Part shown: positions 1 to 7,940 of the stretch, one piece after another
Position numbering within the stretch: the first letter of the stretch is position 1
Layout: the number at the start of each line of letters is the position of its first letter
Source: an uncultured Lachnospiraceae bacterium
GTDB taxonomy: Bacteria > Bacillota > Clostridia > Lachnospirales > Lachnospiraceae
Direction of reading: 5' to 3'
Assembly (NCBI GenBank): GCA_910586025.1
Contig: CAJUIO010000106.1
Coordinates: forward strand, 1-11,439
Length of the DNA: 11,439 nucleotides
Notes under the pieces: generated by a model
What the model saw: the letters and a program-made list of their open reading frames with translations, nothing else
Told to the model about the DNA's origin: nothing
Database searches by the model: none
Program-made: the position numbers and the translations under genes

Positions 1-7
1 TTGAGGA

Positions 8-28
8 GAAATATTGTCTGAATATTTC
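8..28. repeat. Short inverted repeat downstream of the GH3 operon
   Basis: A perfect 8-bp inverted repeat (GAAATATT and AATATTTC) encloses a 5-base loop. It lies about 28 bases past the in-frame stop at 57-59, on the downstream side of the leftward operon. No T-run follows on either strand, so it is a poor intrinsic terminator. It could be an RNA 3'-end stabiliser, part of an operator, or chance in AT-rich DNA. Positions 1-56 hold nothing else I can identify. Confidence 0.3.
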
Positions 29-56
29 AGCAACTTACTGTTTCGCAATTACCTAT

Positions 57-173
57 CTATATGGGTTTATAAGGCACTGCCCCCTCATAGGCGGAGCTGA
101 GTGCAATAACCTTAAGCATACGCTTTGCGCAGGCCTGAAGGTCGCCCAGAGTGATAGGACAGGGCACCTCTCC
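57..173 (-). other. In-frame continuation of the GH3 gene beyond an amber stop
   Basis: Reading on in the same frame past the TAG at 174-176 gives 38 sense codons and then a second TAG at 57-59. The translated tail includes ITLGDLQACAKRMLKV. This matches the closing helix of GH3 barrels and aligns with VTRQEYMRSAANICRYLL near the end of the barrel of the paralogous GH3 at 4291-7107. The stretch is therefore a former or still-used part of the coding region, not intergenic DNA. It is untranslated unless the amber codon is suppressed or is a sequencing error. Confidence 0.8.
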
Positions 174-2684
174 CTACGCCGCACCCACGGAGCGCACAAT
201 CTCATCCACATCCGCCTGACTGCCGGGCATGATCAGGTCGTTGCCGGCCTTGATGCAGCCCGCCGCATTGGAGCTCCCATATTTAAACTTCTGGCCGGGA
301 TTCAGTTCAATGCTCCCGGTGGTTCCCCAGTCCGTCATGACAATTCCCTCAAATTCCCACTCGTCCCTTGCCACCGCTGTCAGCAGATCATAGCTGTTGG
401 CCGTGTGGATCCCGTTGATCAGGTTGTAGGAGGTCATAATGGACATGGGCTGGGCGGTCTTGACCGCAATCTCAAAGCATTTCAGATAGATCTCGCGGAT
501 GGCCCTCTCACCGATATGGGCGTTAGTGTGCATCCGGTTGTCCTCCTGATTATTAAATGCAAAATGCTTGATGGTAGTTCCGACTCCGGCATGCTTCTGC
601 ACACCCCTAGTGTCTGCGGCGGCACACATTCCCGCTGCCAAAGGATCCTCGGAATAATATTCAAAGTTCCTGCCGCACAGAGGATTTCTGTGGATATTCA
701 TACCCGGAGCCAGCCACAGCGTCACCCCAAGCTCCTCCATCTCTTCTCCCACAATATCCCCGGCCTGGGCGATCACATCCACATCCCAGGTCTGAGCCAG
801 CAGCGTGGCGATGGGAATCGCCGAACAGTACTGATAGTAAGTGACCGCCCCCTCCGGGAGCTCCTTTTTCCCGGCATCGCCCGCAAGCAGACTCAGCTCC
901 CCGAGAGAAGCATCCTCCGTTCCCGGGATCAGGTTCCCGTCCCGGTCCGCCGCAAAATGCCTGGAAAGGCGCAGTCCCGCCGGGCCGTCCGCCAGAATCA
1001 TATTACGGATATTGCGATCCCCGATCATCAGCGAGGTGGTGTCGCCCGCAGCTCCGGGACAGGATGCGGATGCCGCTCCGACCACGGAGTCTGATCCCAT
1101 ACCCCCTCTGGCCGTTCCCACGCACAGCTGCGCCATTTCCTCCACGGTAAGCTGGCTGGTCAGCTCCTCCAGGGAAGCCCTGTTTTCCCGCACGTCGTCC
1201 ATGGTGATCAGAACCTGGTCCTTTCTCCCCTTCATGACGGGATTCTCGCTGCGATAGACCACCCTACGGCAAGGGATGTCTCCTGCGGAGAGGGCGATGC
1301 GCACCGCCGCCTCCTTCTGTGCTTTCTCCTGATCATATCCATAGGGAGCAACACCCTTTGCGGAGAGCTGTCTCATCCCGCAGTCCTTGGCAAAGCGGCT
1401 GGAAAGAACCTCTGTCACGACCCTCTCATCCAGAACGAGAGCCGCCGCAACATGTGTATTTCGGGAGCTAACGCCAACTCTGACATAATAGGTTCCCTCC
1501 TCCATCACCCAGGAAGAGCTCCCCTCGTCATAGGATGCCATCCTCTCCGTCGGGAAGGACAGCTCAAGCTCCTGGCTCTCTCCCGGTGCCAGCTCCTTTG
1601 TCTTCCCGTAGGCCGCCAGCTCCTGATAGGGCTTTTCCAGCGTCCCCTCGGGTGCGGAACAGTAAACCTGGACGACTTCCCTTCCCGCATATCTGCTGCC
1701 GGTATTCTGTACCTGCACCTTCACGGTCACCTGTCTGCCATCCGCCTTCACTTCCCGCGTACTGACTGCAAAGGACGTATAGGACATACCATACCCAAAG
1801 GGATAGGCCGGAGTCACATTAAAGCTGTCAAAATAGCGGTAGCCCACATAGATCCCTTCCTCATAATATTCATCGTCCACATTTCCGTTCATGTGGCTGA
1901 ATTGCCCAGCTCCCGGATAGTCACCATAGTCCTCCGCCCAGGTGGAGGTCAGCTTTCCGCTCGGGGTCTCCTTTCCCGTAAGGATATCCGCAAGGGCATG
2001 CCCGCCCATGTTCCCGGCCTGACTCATGAGCAGAATAGCGTCAATGCCTTCTTCCTGTCTTAAGAATTTCGTGTCGATCACGCCTCCCACGTTCAGAACC
2101 GCAATCACCTGCTTGAAGTTCGCACTAAGCGTCCTAAGTGCCTCCTTCTCCTCCTCAAAAAGCTCATATTCCCCGGACACCGGCCTTCTGTCCTTTCCTT
2201 CCCCGGAATTACGCGAGATCACAAAGAGCGCAATATCCGCATCCGCCTTCTCGCAGTCCTCCTTTGTGATCATGGAAATCGCCGGTTCCTTATAAGGGCT
2301 CTCGAAGATATAGAGGATGGGCATCACCCCTTTTTTCTCCACGGCTTCCCTAAGGGCTTCCCCATAGGCCGCCTTCGCTTCCTCCACAACCCTGTCATAC
2401 CGGTCAAGCCAGCTCTTTGTTGTGACGGTAAAGCCCGCTTCCTCCAATCCTTTTTCCACGTTCACCACGAACCGGCTGTTCACGTCCCCGGATCCCGTTC
2501 CTCCCTTCACAGTCCATCTCGCCCCGCTGCCAAACAGGGCAATCTTCCCCGGCTTCTCAATGGGGAGCGCTCCCCTGTTTAGCAGGAGCACCATACCCTG
2601 GGATGCGATCCTTCTGGACCGTTCCATATTTCTTTTTTCCCGCTCGCTGATCTCGGGACTTGTAGTTGCAAATAATCTTGCCAT
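174..2684 (-). CDS. GH3 beta-glycosidase, reversed domain order, ending at a premature amber codon
   Basis: Predicted cytoplasmic retaining beta-glycosidase (beta-glucosidase-like), 836 residues from the ATG at 2682-2684. That start is chosen because AGGAGG lies 5 bases upstream (2690-2695); the upstream TTG at 2735 has no comparable site. Domain order is reversed: GH3 C-terminal-type domain first (about 30-300), then a fibronectin-III-like domain (about 300-400, after the YGMSYTSF motif), then the TIM barrel (from about 506). The likely nucleophile is D785 in GIVMTDWG; E162 in NSGEGKDR is a candidate acid/base. The substrate-binding KHF motif is at 706-708 and GMNIHRNP is present. No signal peptide is seen. 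It is the third gene of the operon, starting 47 bases after the esterase stop. The frame is cut by TAG at 174-176, removing the last barrel helix; whether the product folds is unknown. Exact sugar specificity cannot be assigned. Confidence 0.85.
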   Translation of the reverse strand: MARLFATTSPEISEREKRNMERSRRIASQGMVLLLNRGALPIEKPGKIALFGSGARWTVKGGTGSGDVNSRFVVNVEKGLEEAGFTVTTKSWLDRYDRVVEEAKAAYGEALREAVEKKGVMPILYIFESPYKEPAISMITKEDCEKADADIALFVISRNSGEGKDRRPVSGEYELFEEEKEALRTLSANFKQVIAVLNVGGVIDTKFLRQEEGIDAILLMSQAGNMGGHALADILTGKETPSGKLTSTWAEDYGDYPGAGQFSHMNGNVDDEYYEEGIYVGYRYFDSFNVTPAYPFGYGMSYTSFAVSTREVKADGRQVTVKVQVQNTGSRYAGREVVQVYCSAPEGTLEKPYQELAAYGKTKELAPGESQELELSFPTERMASYDEGSSSWVMEEGTYYVRVGVSSRNTHVAAALVLDERVVTEVLSSRFAKDCGMRQLSAKGVAPYGYDQEKAQKEAAVRIALSAGDIPCRRVVYRSENPVMKGRKDQVLITMDDVRENRASLEELTSQLTVEEMAQLCVGTARGGMGSDSVVGAASASCPGAAGDTTSLMIGDRNIRNMILADGPAGLRLSRHFAADRDGNLIPGTEDASLGELSLLAGDAGKKELPEGAVTYYQYCSAIPIATLLAQTWDVDVIAQAGDIVGEEMEELGVTLWLAPGMNIHRNPLCGRNFEYYSEDPLAAGMCAAADTRGVQKHAGVGTTIKHFAFNNQEDNRMHTNAHIGERAIREIYLKCFEIAVKTAQPMSIMTSYNLINGIHTANSYDLLTAVARDEWEFEGIVMTDWGTTGSIELNPGQKFKYGSSNAAGCIKAGNDLIMPGSQADVDEIVRSVGAA

Positions 2685-2689
2685 AACCG

Positions 2690-2695
2690 CCTCCT
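2690..2695 (-). promoter_or_regulatory. Ribosome binding site deciding the GH3 start
   Basis: A perfect AGGAGG on the minus strand lies 5 bases before the ATG at 2682-2684. It settles that ATG over an in-frame TTG at 2733-2735, which overlaps the esterase stop codon and would add 17 residues with no GH3 similarity. Confidence 0.75.
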
Positions 2696-2731
2696 GTAAG
2701 CTCTCCCACAGCCAACGCCCCGGCTGCCCTG

Positions 2732-4291
2732 TCAATGCTGGACTTCCTTCATCCGCTTCTCCATATTTCTGGCATATACCGGTGCCATATCCTTTGCAAG
2801 TACAGGTACAAGCTCATGGTCAAAATTAACCCGCACGGAGGTCTCCTTTCCGATCACCAGAGTCGCCTCCTCATCCTCACTGCAGGAATTCCAGTCGGCC
2901 AGCTCCTGCGTACCGGGGTTACCCGTCTTTGCAAACGCCATAACCGCATCAAAGATCAGCTTCTCAACCCTCTCGGTAACTCCCTCCTCCTGGGTATAGG
3001 GTGCCAGCTGTGTATTATGGAAGAAATAGGGAATATCCGCACAATGCCAGGGAGTGCGCCCGCCGTCAAAGGGCATATCCAGATTAAACAGGTAAGACCA
3101 GACTCTTCCCTTGCAGCCGCTCCGGATCCGAATATAGTCGATCTCCGGTGCCCGGAAGGTAAAATCCATCGTCAGAATATCCACAGGATTGCGCTCAGGA
3201 TACGCCTTTTCAAAAAGCCCAATCAGCTCCGCCGCCTGCTCCTTTCCGACTTCCTCCTCCACAATCCTGATTCCGTCCTCTCTGGTCAGCGCACTGCGTT
3301 TATAGGGAGTGGGTGCAAAGGAGTTGAATTCTCCGAACACGCTTCCCACAATCAGCGGGACATGCTCCGATTCCTTACGAAATCCGTTTGTAATGGGTTC
3401 TCCCTTGTAAAACGTATTGGGATGAGGCGCCCCGCCTACATATTCTCCCGCCTTCTCAAGAATCGGCTTCACCTTGTTGTAAGCAGCCGCAAGAGCGTCA
3501 TAGGGAACCGTTTCAAGGGCCTTTACATCCTCCACCTTCAGCTCCTCCATCAGCATCTCGCCAAGCCTCTTTCCGCTTCCCACTGCGTCTCCCAGTACCG
3601 GTCCGATCACGCCGCTCATATTGATTCCCTTGGCAAACAGCCCGTCCGCCGCAGGGGTCTGAAGGAGCGTCGTCACCTTTGCTCCGCCGCCCGACTGTCC
3701 GAAAACAGTCACATTATCCGGATCACCGCCAAAGCGTTCAATATTGTCATGGAGCCAGCGCAGAGCCGCCACCAGATCGTCCGTGCCCGCATTTCCGGAA
3801 TTGGCATATTCCTGCCCGAAATCGGACAGATCACAGTAGCCAAGAACATTCAGCCTGTGGTTTACGGAAACCACTACCACCTGTCCAAACCTGCACATAT
3901 TCTCGCCCTCATAGGCGATATGCTCAATAGCTGAGCCCGCAAAAAAACCGCCTCCATGGAGCCATACCATAACCGGACGTTTCTCTCCGTCCAGTCCGGG
4001 TGTCCATATATTCAGGTTCTGGCAGTCCTCGTTCATGACCCAGTACCTGTGAGGCACCAGCAGCTCTCCCTCGGGCTTTGGCAGCTCCAGCAGCGGGCAG
4101 ACATAACCAAAGCTCGTAGCCTGAAGCACCCCCTCCCAGGGCTCTACCGGCGCAGGCGCATGAAAACGCCGCGCCTTCGCATAGGGGATTCCCTTAAATA
4201 TGTACATATCGTCATAAAAATATCCCCGCACCTTTCCGCTCTCCGTCTCCACCAGAGCCGTATCCTCATTGTAAACAAATTTCTTTTCCAT
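2732..4291 (-). CDS. Type-B carboxylesterase (alpha/beta hydrolase)
   Basis: A 519-residue serine esterase of the carboxylesterase type B / para-nitrobenzyl esterase family, at the family's usual length. Visible landmarks in order: the EDCQNLNIW signature at 88-96, oxyanion-hole HGGG at 112-115, nucleophile S200 in the elbow GQSGG, acidic residue E321 in VFGEFNS, and H416 in WHCADIPYFF, giving a complete Ser-Glu-His triad. There is no signal peptide or membrane segment, so it is probably cytoplasmic. The ATG at 4289-4291 shares one base with the TAA of the upstream GH3 gene, and its SD (AAGGAGGAGG, 4296-4305) lies in the coding end of that gene, so translational coupling is likely. Placement between two GH3 genes suggests that it removes acyl groups (acetyl, hydroxycinnamoyl or similar) from glycosides before or after sugar cleavage. 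That role is inferred; the natural ester is unknown. Confidence 0.9.
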   Translation of the reverse strand: MEKKFVYNEDTALVETESGKVRGYFYDDMYIFKGIPYAKARRFHAPAPVEPWEGVLQATSFGYVCPLLELPKPEGELLVPHRYWVMNEDCQNLNIWTPGLDGEKRPVMVWLHGGGFFAGSAIEHIAYEGENMCRFGQVVVVSVNHRLNVLGYCDLSDFGQEYANSGNAGTDDLVAALRWLHDNIERFGGDPDNVTVFGQSGGGAKVTTLLQTPAADGLFAKGINMSGVIGPVLGDAVGSGKRLGEMLMEELKVEDVKALETVPYDALAAAYNKVKPILEKAGEYVGGAPHPNTFYKGEPITNGFRKESEHVPLIVGSVFGEFNSFAPTPYKRSALTREDGIRIVEEEVGKEQAAELIGLFEKAYPERNPVDILTMDFTFRAPEIDYIRIRSGCKGRVWSYLFNLDMPFDGGRTPWHCADIPYFFHNTQLAPYTQEEGVTERVEKLIFDAVMAFAKTGNPGTQELADWNSCSEDEEATLVIGKETSVRVNFDHELVPVLAKDMAPVYARNMEKRMKEVQH

Positions 4292-7107
4292 TATTCCTCC
4301 TCCTTACCTGCAAGCATCATTTCCCTGAGCTTCTCCTCATGAGATTCCTTAAGCTCAATCCTGCACTCTCTGATCTCCATTCCGGTCTGTCCGAAATAAA
4401 ACTTCAGGAACGTGGTATTATTGAAGGTCGGATTCAGAAGAATCTCTTCGCTCCTCCACTGTGTGTCCGCTCCTGTAAGCGAAATTGTCTTTACCACCTG
4501 CTTATCCTGGGACAAGGTCAGAGGAATCTGGGCAAGACTTCCCTGTCCTGCCACACGGCAGACAAGCACTATCCTGTAAATCCCTCTGTCTGCAAAGCTC
4601 AGCTCAAAGGTCACACTGCCGCCTTTTTTCACGGGTATCCTGTCTGTCGGAAGCTGACTTCCTTCCTTTTCCACATGAATGCGCACAATCTCCCCCTCAG
4701 CCTCCGACTCCTTGGCGGAGATCGCAGCCAGCTGTCTGTCAAGCTCACTCTCCCTGCCGAGCATACGTCTGTAGGCGGGTGTCCGAAGCAGATACCTGCA
4801 GATATTCGCCGCACTTCGCATATATTCCTGTCTGGTTACAGTCCCGCACTCCAGACTCTCCTGCGAATTATCCTTCTGGGAATTTTCACCCGCATTTACA
4901 GTCACCATGAAAAGATCGTTCTGGGCCCTCACCATTGCGGCCACATTTTCCACCCTGCCGGCCTCTCCCTGGTCGTTGCCCTTTGCCCACCAGTCTGTCA
5001 TGACGATTCCGTCATATCCCCACTCTTTTCTGAGAATCGTGGTCAGCATATCATAGCTGCTGGCAGACCAGAAGCCGTTAACGGGATTGTAGGAGGTCAT
5101 AATGGAATACGCTCCGCCTTCCTTCACCGCAATCTCAAAGCCTTTCAGGTAAATCTCTCGAAGGGCTCTCTCAGACACCACAGCGTCCACCATGTTACGC
5201 CGGAACTCCTGACTGTTGCACGCGAAATGCTTGATGGTTCCCGTCACCTGATACCGTCCCATGCCCCGAAGCTGGGATGCCGCCATCTTTCCCGTCACCA
5301 GCGGGTCCTCGCTGAAATACTCAAAGTTTCGTCCGTTCAGGGGATTTCTATGGATATTCATGCCGGGTCCAAGAAGCGTGTCCACCTTGTTTTTGCGCAG
5401 CTCCAGCCCCTCAAAGGCATAAAGCTCCTCGGAAAGCTGTTCGTTGAAGGTACAGCCAAGGCATGTGCCATTTGGCATGGCAAAGGCAGCCGTCCCGCAG
5501 TCCATCCGGATGCCGCTTGGGCCGTCCGCGCAGCAGGCTACCGGTAATCCGAAATCCCGGAGTCTGTCCGTGACACCGCCGAAGGCTCCCGCCGTTCCAG
5601 GCGTCACCTTGGGCGAACACATGCCCTCTCCCCTGACTATGCAGCACAGATCCTCGTCTGTCAGCTGAGACAGGAATTCCTCCATGGAAACCTTTCCCTC
5701 CTCCACGTCCGTAAGCCTGTAGCCCAGATCTCCCGTGCAGGGAAGCTTCTCCGGCAGCCTCTCTCTCCGGCGCTCGTCAGGATCCTTGGTACGTTCCGGA
5801 ACTGCCTTCCTGATTATCTGAACGCTTCCGTCCGCAAGAAGCTCCGGCTTTATCCGCTCAAATCCCTGCACCGGGGCACAGGCCTCCTCAAGCCGGCTTA
5901 CCACCAGATTCTCACTCACCGTACAGCTTCCCGCATATACGGCGCTGCGGACATCCCCTCCCACAAAGAAACGATATTCGCCCTTCTCAAGAATCCAGAC
6001 GGACCTATGTCCCGTCACACCCTCATCATCATAGGACGCAAACACATCTCTGGAAAAAGCAATCTCCACGGTCTGTTCTCCGCCCGGCTCCAGTTTTCCG
6101 GTCTTTGCAAATCCGCACAGACTCCTGAGGGGTTTCCCGAGCAGACCCTGAGGCGCCCCGCAGTAGACCTGAACCACTTCCTTTCCGGCAGTCGTACCCA
6201 CATTGACCACCCTGACGGAAATCTCCACGGTGTCTCCCTTTTCCTCTAACCGCATATCCTCAAGGGCAAAGCTTGTGTAGGAGAGACCGAATCCAAAGGG
6301 ATACAGCACCCTGTCTCTTGCAAAGGTCTCAAAATAGCGGTAGCCCACATATATGTCCTCCTCATAGAGGTTTTTGTGCTCGTTCCCATAGTTTTTTGTG
6401 GAGGGATAATCCGTGATGTCGCAGGCTATGGTATCCGTCAGCTTTCCCGAAGGGGAAACCCGGCCCTCAAGCACGTCGAGCACCCCGTTTCCTCCCTCCT
6501 GCCCTCCCTGCCAGACATACAGAACCGCAGAGGGCTTATATTTTTCCACCCATTTCATATCAATAATATTCCCCACGTTCAGAAGCACCACCGTGCGCTC
6601 AAAGCAGCCGCACACCAGACGGAGCATCTCTTCCTCCTGCACGGTGAGGAGATAGCTCCCCTCTTCCGCCCTGTTATCCTGATCCTCCCCCGCTGTTCTC
6701 GCAAGGATAATCACGGCCACATCGGACTGTTCTCTGGCAGCGGTGACCAGCTCCTGATCAAGGGGCATCTCCTTCTGAAACCAGGGTTCACCGGCCCAGC
6801 CCGCGCCTGCGTCAAAGGGATTCTCCTTAAGCCACTCCTCATAAACCGCTCTCAGCTCCTCATTCAGGACAAAGCCGCTCTTTTCGAGAGCCTGCAGAAT
6901 TCCGGTCACACTGCTTGTATTTACCATTCCTCCCGAACCCGTGCCGCTCTTATAATAATTGAACTGTCCTCTTCCAAACAGCGCGATCCTCTCTCCCTGC
7001 CTCAGAGGAAGCACCCCGCCCTCATTGCGAAGCATGACAATTCCTTCCGCAGCCACAGCCCTGGCCGTTCTGGCATAATGCTCCAGGTCAAAAATCTTAT
7101 TTTCCAT
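4291..7107 (-). CDS. GH3 beta-glycosidase, reversed domain order, with C-terminal extension
   Basis: A 938-residue predicted cytoplasmic beta-glycosidase and first gene of the leftward operon. The ATG at 7105-7107 has AAGGAG 6 bases upstream. The GH3 C-terminal-type domain comes first (about 15-275; candidate acid/base E141 in AGEDQDNR), followed by an FnIII-like domain (after FGLSYTSF, about 285-390). The TIM barrel runs from about 472 to 770 with KHF at 626-628 and nucleophile D705 in GIVMTDWW. Residues about 790-938 form an extra module rich in beta-strand-like segments that the downstream paralog lacks; it may be a beta-sandwich or carbohydrate-binding-like domain (inference). The usual NDLLMPG stretch reads NDLFMVTV here, so the active-site rim differs from the paralog. 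There is no signal peptide. The two GH3 enzymes share many barrel motifs (GMNIHRNPL, REIYLK, IMTSYN) but differ enough to suggest distinct substrates. Confidence 0.92.
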   Translation of the reverse strand: MENKIFDLEHYARTARAVAAEGIVMLRNEGGVLPLRQGERIALFGRGQFNYYKSGTGSGGMVNTSSVTGILQALEKSGFVLNEELRAVYEEWLKENPFDAGAGWAGEPWFQKEMPLDQELVTAAREQSDVAVIILARTAGEDQDNRAEEGSYLLTVQEEEMLRLVCGCFERTVVLLNVGNIIDMKWVEKYKPSAVLYVWQGGQEGGNGVLDVLEGRVSPSGKLTDTIACDITDYPSTKNYGNEHKNLYEEDIYVGYRYFETFARDRVLYPFGFGLSYTSFALEDMRLEEKGDTVEISVRVVNVGTTAGKEVVQVYCGAPQGLLGKPLRSLCGFAKTGKLEPGGEQTVEIAFSRDVFASYDDEGVTGHRSVWILEKGEYRFFVGGDVRSAVYAGSCTVSENLVVSRLEEACAPVQGFERIKPELLADGSVQIIRKAVPERTKDPDERRRERLPEKLPCTGDLGYRLTDVEEGKVSMEEFLSQLTDEDLCCIVRGEGMCSPKVTPGTAGAFGGVTDRLRDFGLPVACCADGPSGIRMDCGTAAFAMPNGTCLGCTFNEQLSEELYAFEGLELRKNKVDTLLGPGMNIHRNPLNGRNFEYFSEDPLVTGKMAASQLRGMGRYQVTGTIKHFACNSQEFRRNMVDAVVSERALREIYLKGFEIAVKEGGAYSIMTSYNPVNGFWSASSYDMLTTILRKEWGYDGIVMTDWWAKGNDQGEAGRVENVAAMVRAQNDLFMVTVNAGENSQKDNSQESLECGTVTRQEYMRSAANICRYLLRTPAYRRMLGRESELDRQLAAISAKESEAEGEIVRIHVEKEGSQLPTDRIPVKKGGSVTFELSFADRGIYRIVLVCRVAGQGSLAQIPLTLSQDKQVVKTISLTGADTQWRSEEILLNPTFNNTTFLKFYFGQTGMEIRECRIELKESHEEKLREMMLAGKEEE

Positions 7108-7143
7108 CTTCTGCTCCTTTCACTGATGTGATATCATAGTAAC

Positions 7144-7172
7144 ATTATATATCATCTACTTTTTATTTTCGA
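7144..7172 (-). promoter_or_regulatory. Predicted promoter of the GH3-esterase operon
   Basis: On the minus strand a perfect TATAAT (-10) occupies 7144-7149. TCGAAA (4 of 6 matches to TTGACA) at 7167-7172 serves as -35, with a 17-base spacer. Transcription would start near 7137 and give a leader of about 30 bases. The -35 overlaps the ribosome binding region of the divergent response regulator gene. An 8-bp palindrome, TGATATCA (7129-7136), sits at the expected start point and could be an operator. Prediction is by inspection only. Confidence 0.45.
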
Positions 7173-7179
7173 GGTAATT

Positions 7180-7854
7180 ATGAAAAAGATACTGGTGATT
7201 GAAGATGACAGCCACATAGGGAACATGCTGGAGGAACTGCTCACCGGTGCGGGCTATCTCGTCAGCCGCGCCTATTCCGGCACAGAGGCCGTACTTGTCC
7301 TGTCCACGGAAAAGCCCGACCTGGCTCTCCTTGATCTGATGCTTCCGGGCCTTTCCGGCAGGGACCTCCTTCCCTCCCTTTCGGATATCCCTGTTATTGT
7401 GGTCAGTGCAAAGACAGACCCGGCCGGCAAGGCGGATCTGCTCCTGCAGGGAGCCGCCGACTACGTGACAAAGCCCTTTGACAACGGAGAGCTTCTGGCA
7501 AGGATAGCCGTCCAGCTTCGAAACGCAAGAGCCGGCGGGACCGCACACACACTGGATTTTGAGGATATCACACTCCGGACGGATACCCATGCCGTATCCG
7601 TTGGCGGTGCGGCGGTGAAGCTGACCCGAACGGAATACGCCATCCTAAAGCTTCTGATGCAAAATCCATCCCAGGTCGTCACCAAGACAATTCTTCTTGA
7701 AAAGATCAGTCAGGACACCCCCGACTGTGTGGAGAGCTCCCTTCGGGTTCATATCAGCAACCTGAGAAAAAAGCTCCGCAGTGCGGGCAAAAGGGATTAT
7801 ATCGAGGCTGTCTGGGGAATCGGTTTTAAGATGGCGGAAAATGAAACACCATGA
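7180..7854 (+). CDS. OmpR/PhoB-family response regulator
   Basis: A 224-residue two-component response regulator. The receiver domain (about 1-115) shows the acidic pair D9/D10, phospho-acceptor D52 in LALLDLMLPG, S75 and K97 in YVTKPF. A winged-helix DNA-binding domain (about 126-220) carries the OmpR-family segments LTRTEYAILKLL and VHISNLRKKL and ends in a typical AVWGIGFKM hairpin. The ATG has GAGG 5 bases upstream (7171-7174). It is divergent from the GH3 operon with only 72 bases between the start codons. Its kinase partner is probably the one at 9768-10697, separated from it by the ABC transporter genes. It likely binds the TTTAC/TTAAC repeats just after its own stop codon and activates the exporter. 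The family call is certain; the stimulus is not visible. Confidence 0.93.
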   Translation: MKKILVIEDDSHIGNMLEELLTGAGYLVSRAYSGTEAVLVLSTEKPDLALLDLMLPGLSGRDLLPSLSDIPVIVVSAKTDPAGKADLLLQGAADYVTKPFDNGELLARIAVQLRNARAGGTAHTLDFEDITLRTDTHAVSVGGAAVKLTRTEYAILKLLMQNPSQVVTKTILLEKISQDTPDCVESSLRVHISNLRKKLRSAGKRDYIEAVWGIGFKMAENETP

Positions 7855-7856
7855 AA

Positions 7857-7914
7857 TCTTTACTCTTTCTTTACTGTTTCCTTAACAGCTTTCTTAACAG
7901 CCATGGGATAAGAT
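7857..7914 (+). promoter_or_regulatory. Direct-repeat operator and promoter before the ABC transporter genes
   Basis: Four near-identical half-sites on one strand read TTTAC (7859), TTTAC (7870), TTAAC (7882) and TTAAC (7894). They are embedded in 12-base units CTTTCTTTACTG, TTTCCTTAACAG and CTTTCTTAACAG (7865-7900). Spacings of 11, 12 and 12 bases put every site on about the same face of the helix, the usual layout for OmpR/PhoB-family dimers. A possible -10 (TAAGAT, 7909-7914) follows, with the repeats covering the place of the -35. This suits a promoter that depends on the activator. The start would be near 7921, 20 bases before the ATPase ATG. Confidence 0.6.
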
Positions 7915-7940
7915 AACGGAAACAGTTAAGGAGGTTTTTT

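Noticed and set aside
174..176. Genome-wide recoding of TAG to an amino acid
   Set aside because: TAG also ends the ABC ATPase at 8853-8855, where it overlaps the permease start, and it ends the extended GH3 frame at 57-59. Reading through 8853 gives 36 codons of unrelated sequence in the shadow of the permease gene.
2685..2735. TTG start for the second GH3 gene, overlapping the esterase stop
   Set aside because: AGGAGG directly before the ATG at 2684 is far better placed, and the 17 extra residues have no GH3 match.
2735..3934. A 399-residue plus-strand open frame opposite the esterase gene
   Set aside because: It is the antisense shadow of a clearly conserved esterase, shows no domain pattern and has no convincing ribosome binding site.
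4339..5547. A 402-residue plus-strand open frame opposite the GH3 gene
   Set aside because: It is antisense to conserved GH3 motifs, is rich in His, Arg, Ser and Pro as shadow frames are, and matches no recognisable family.
6376..7131. A plus-strand open frame of 251 residues reaching the divergent promoter region
   Set aside because: It lies opposite the N-terminal half of the GH3 gene and has no motif or start signal.
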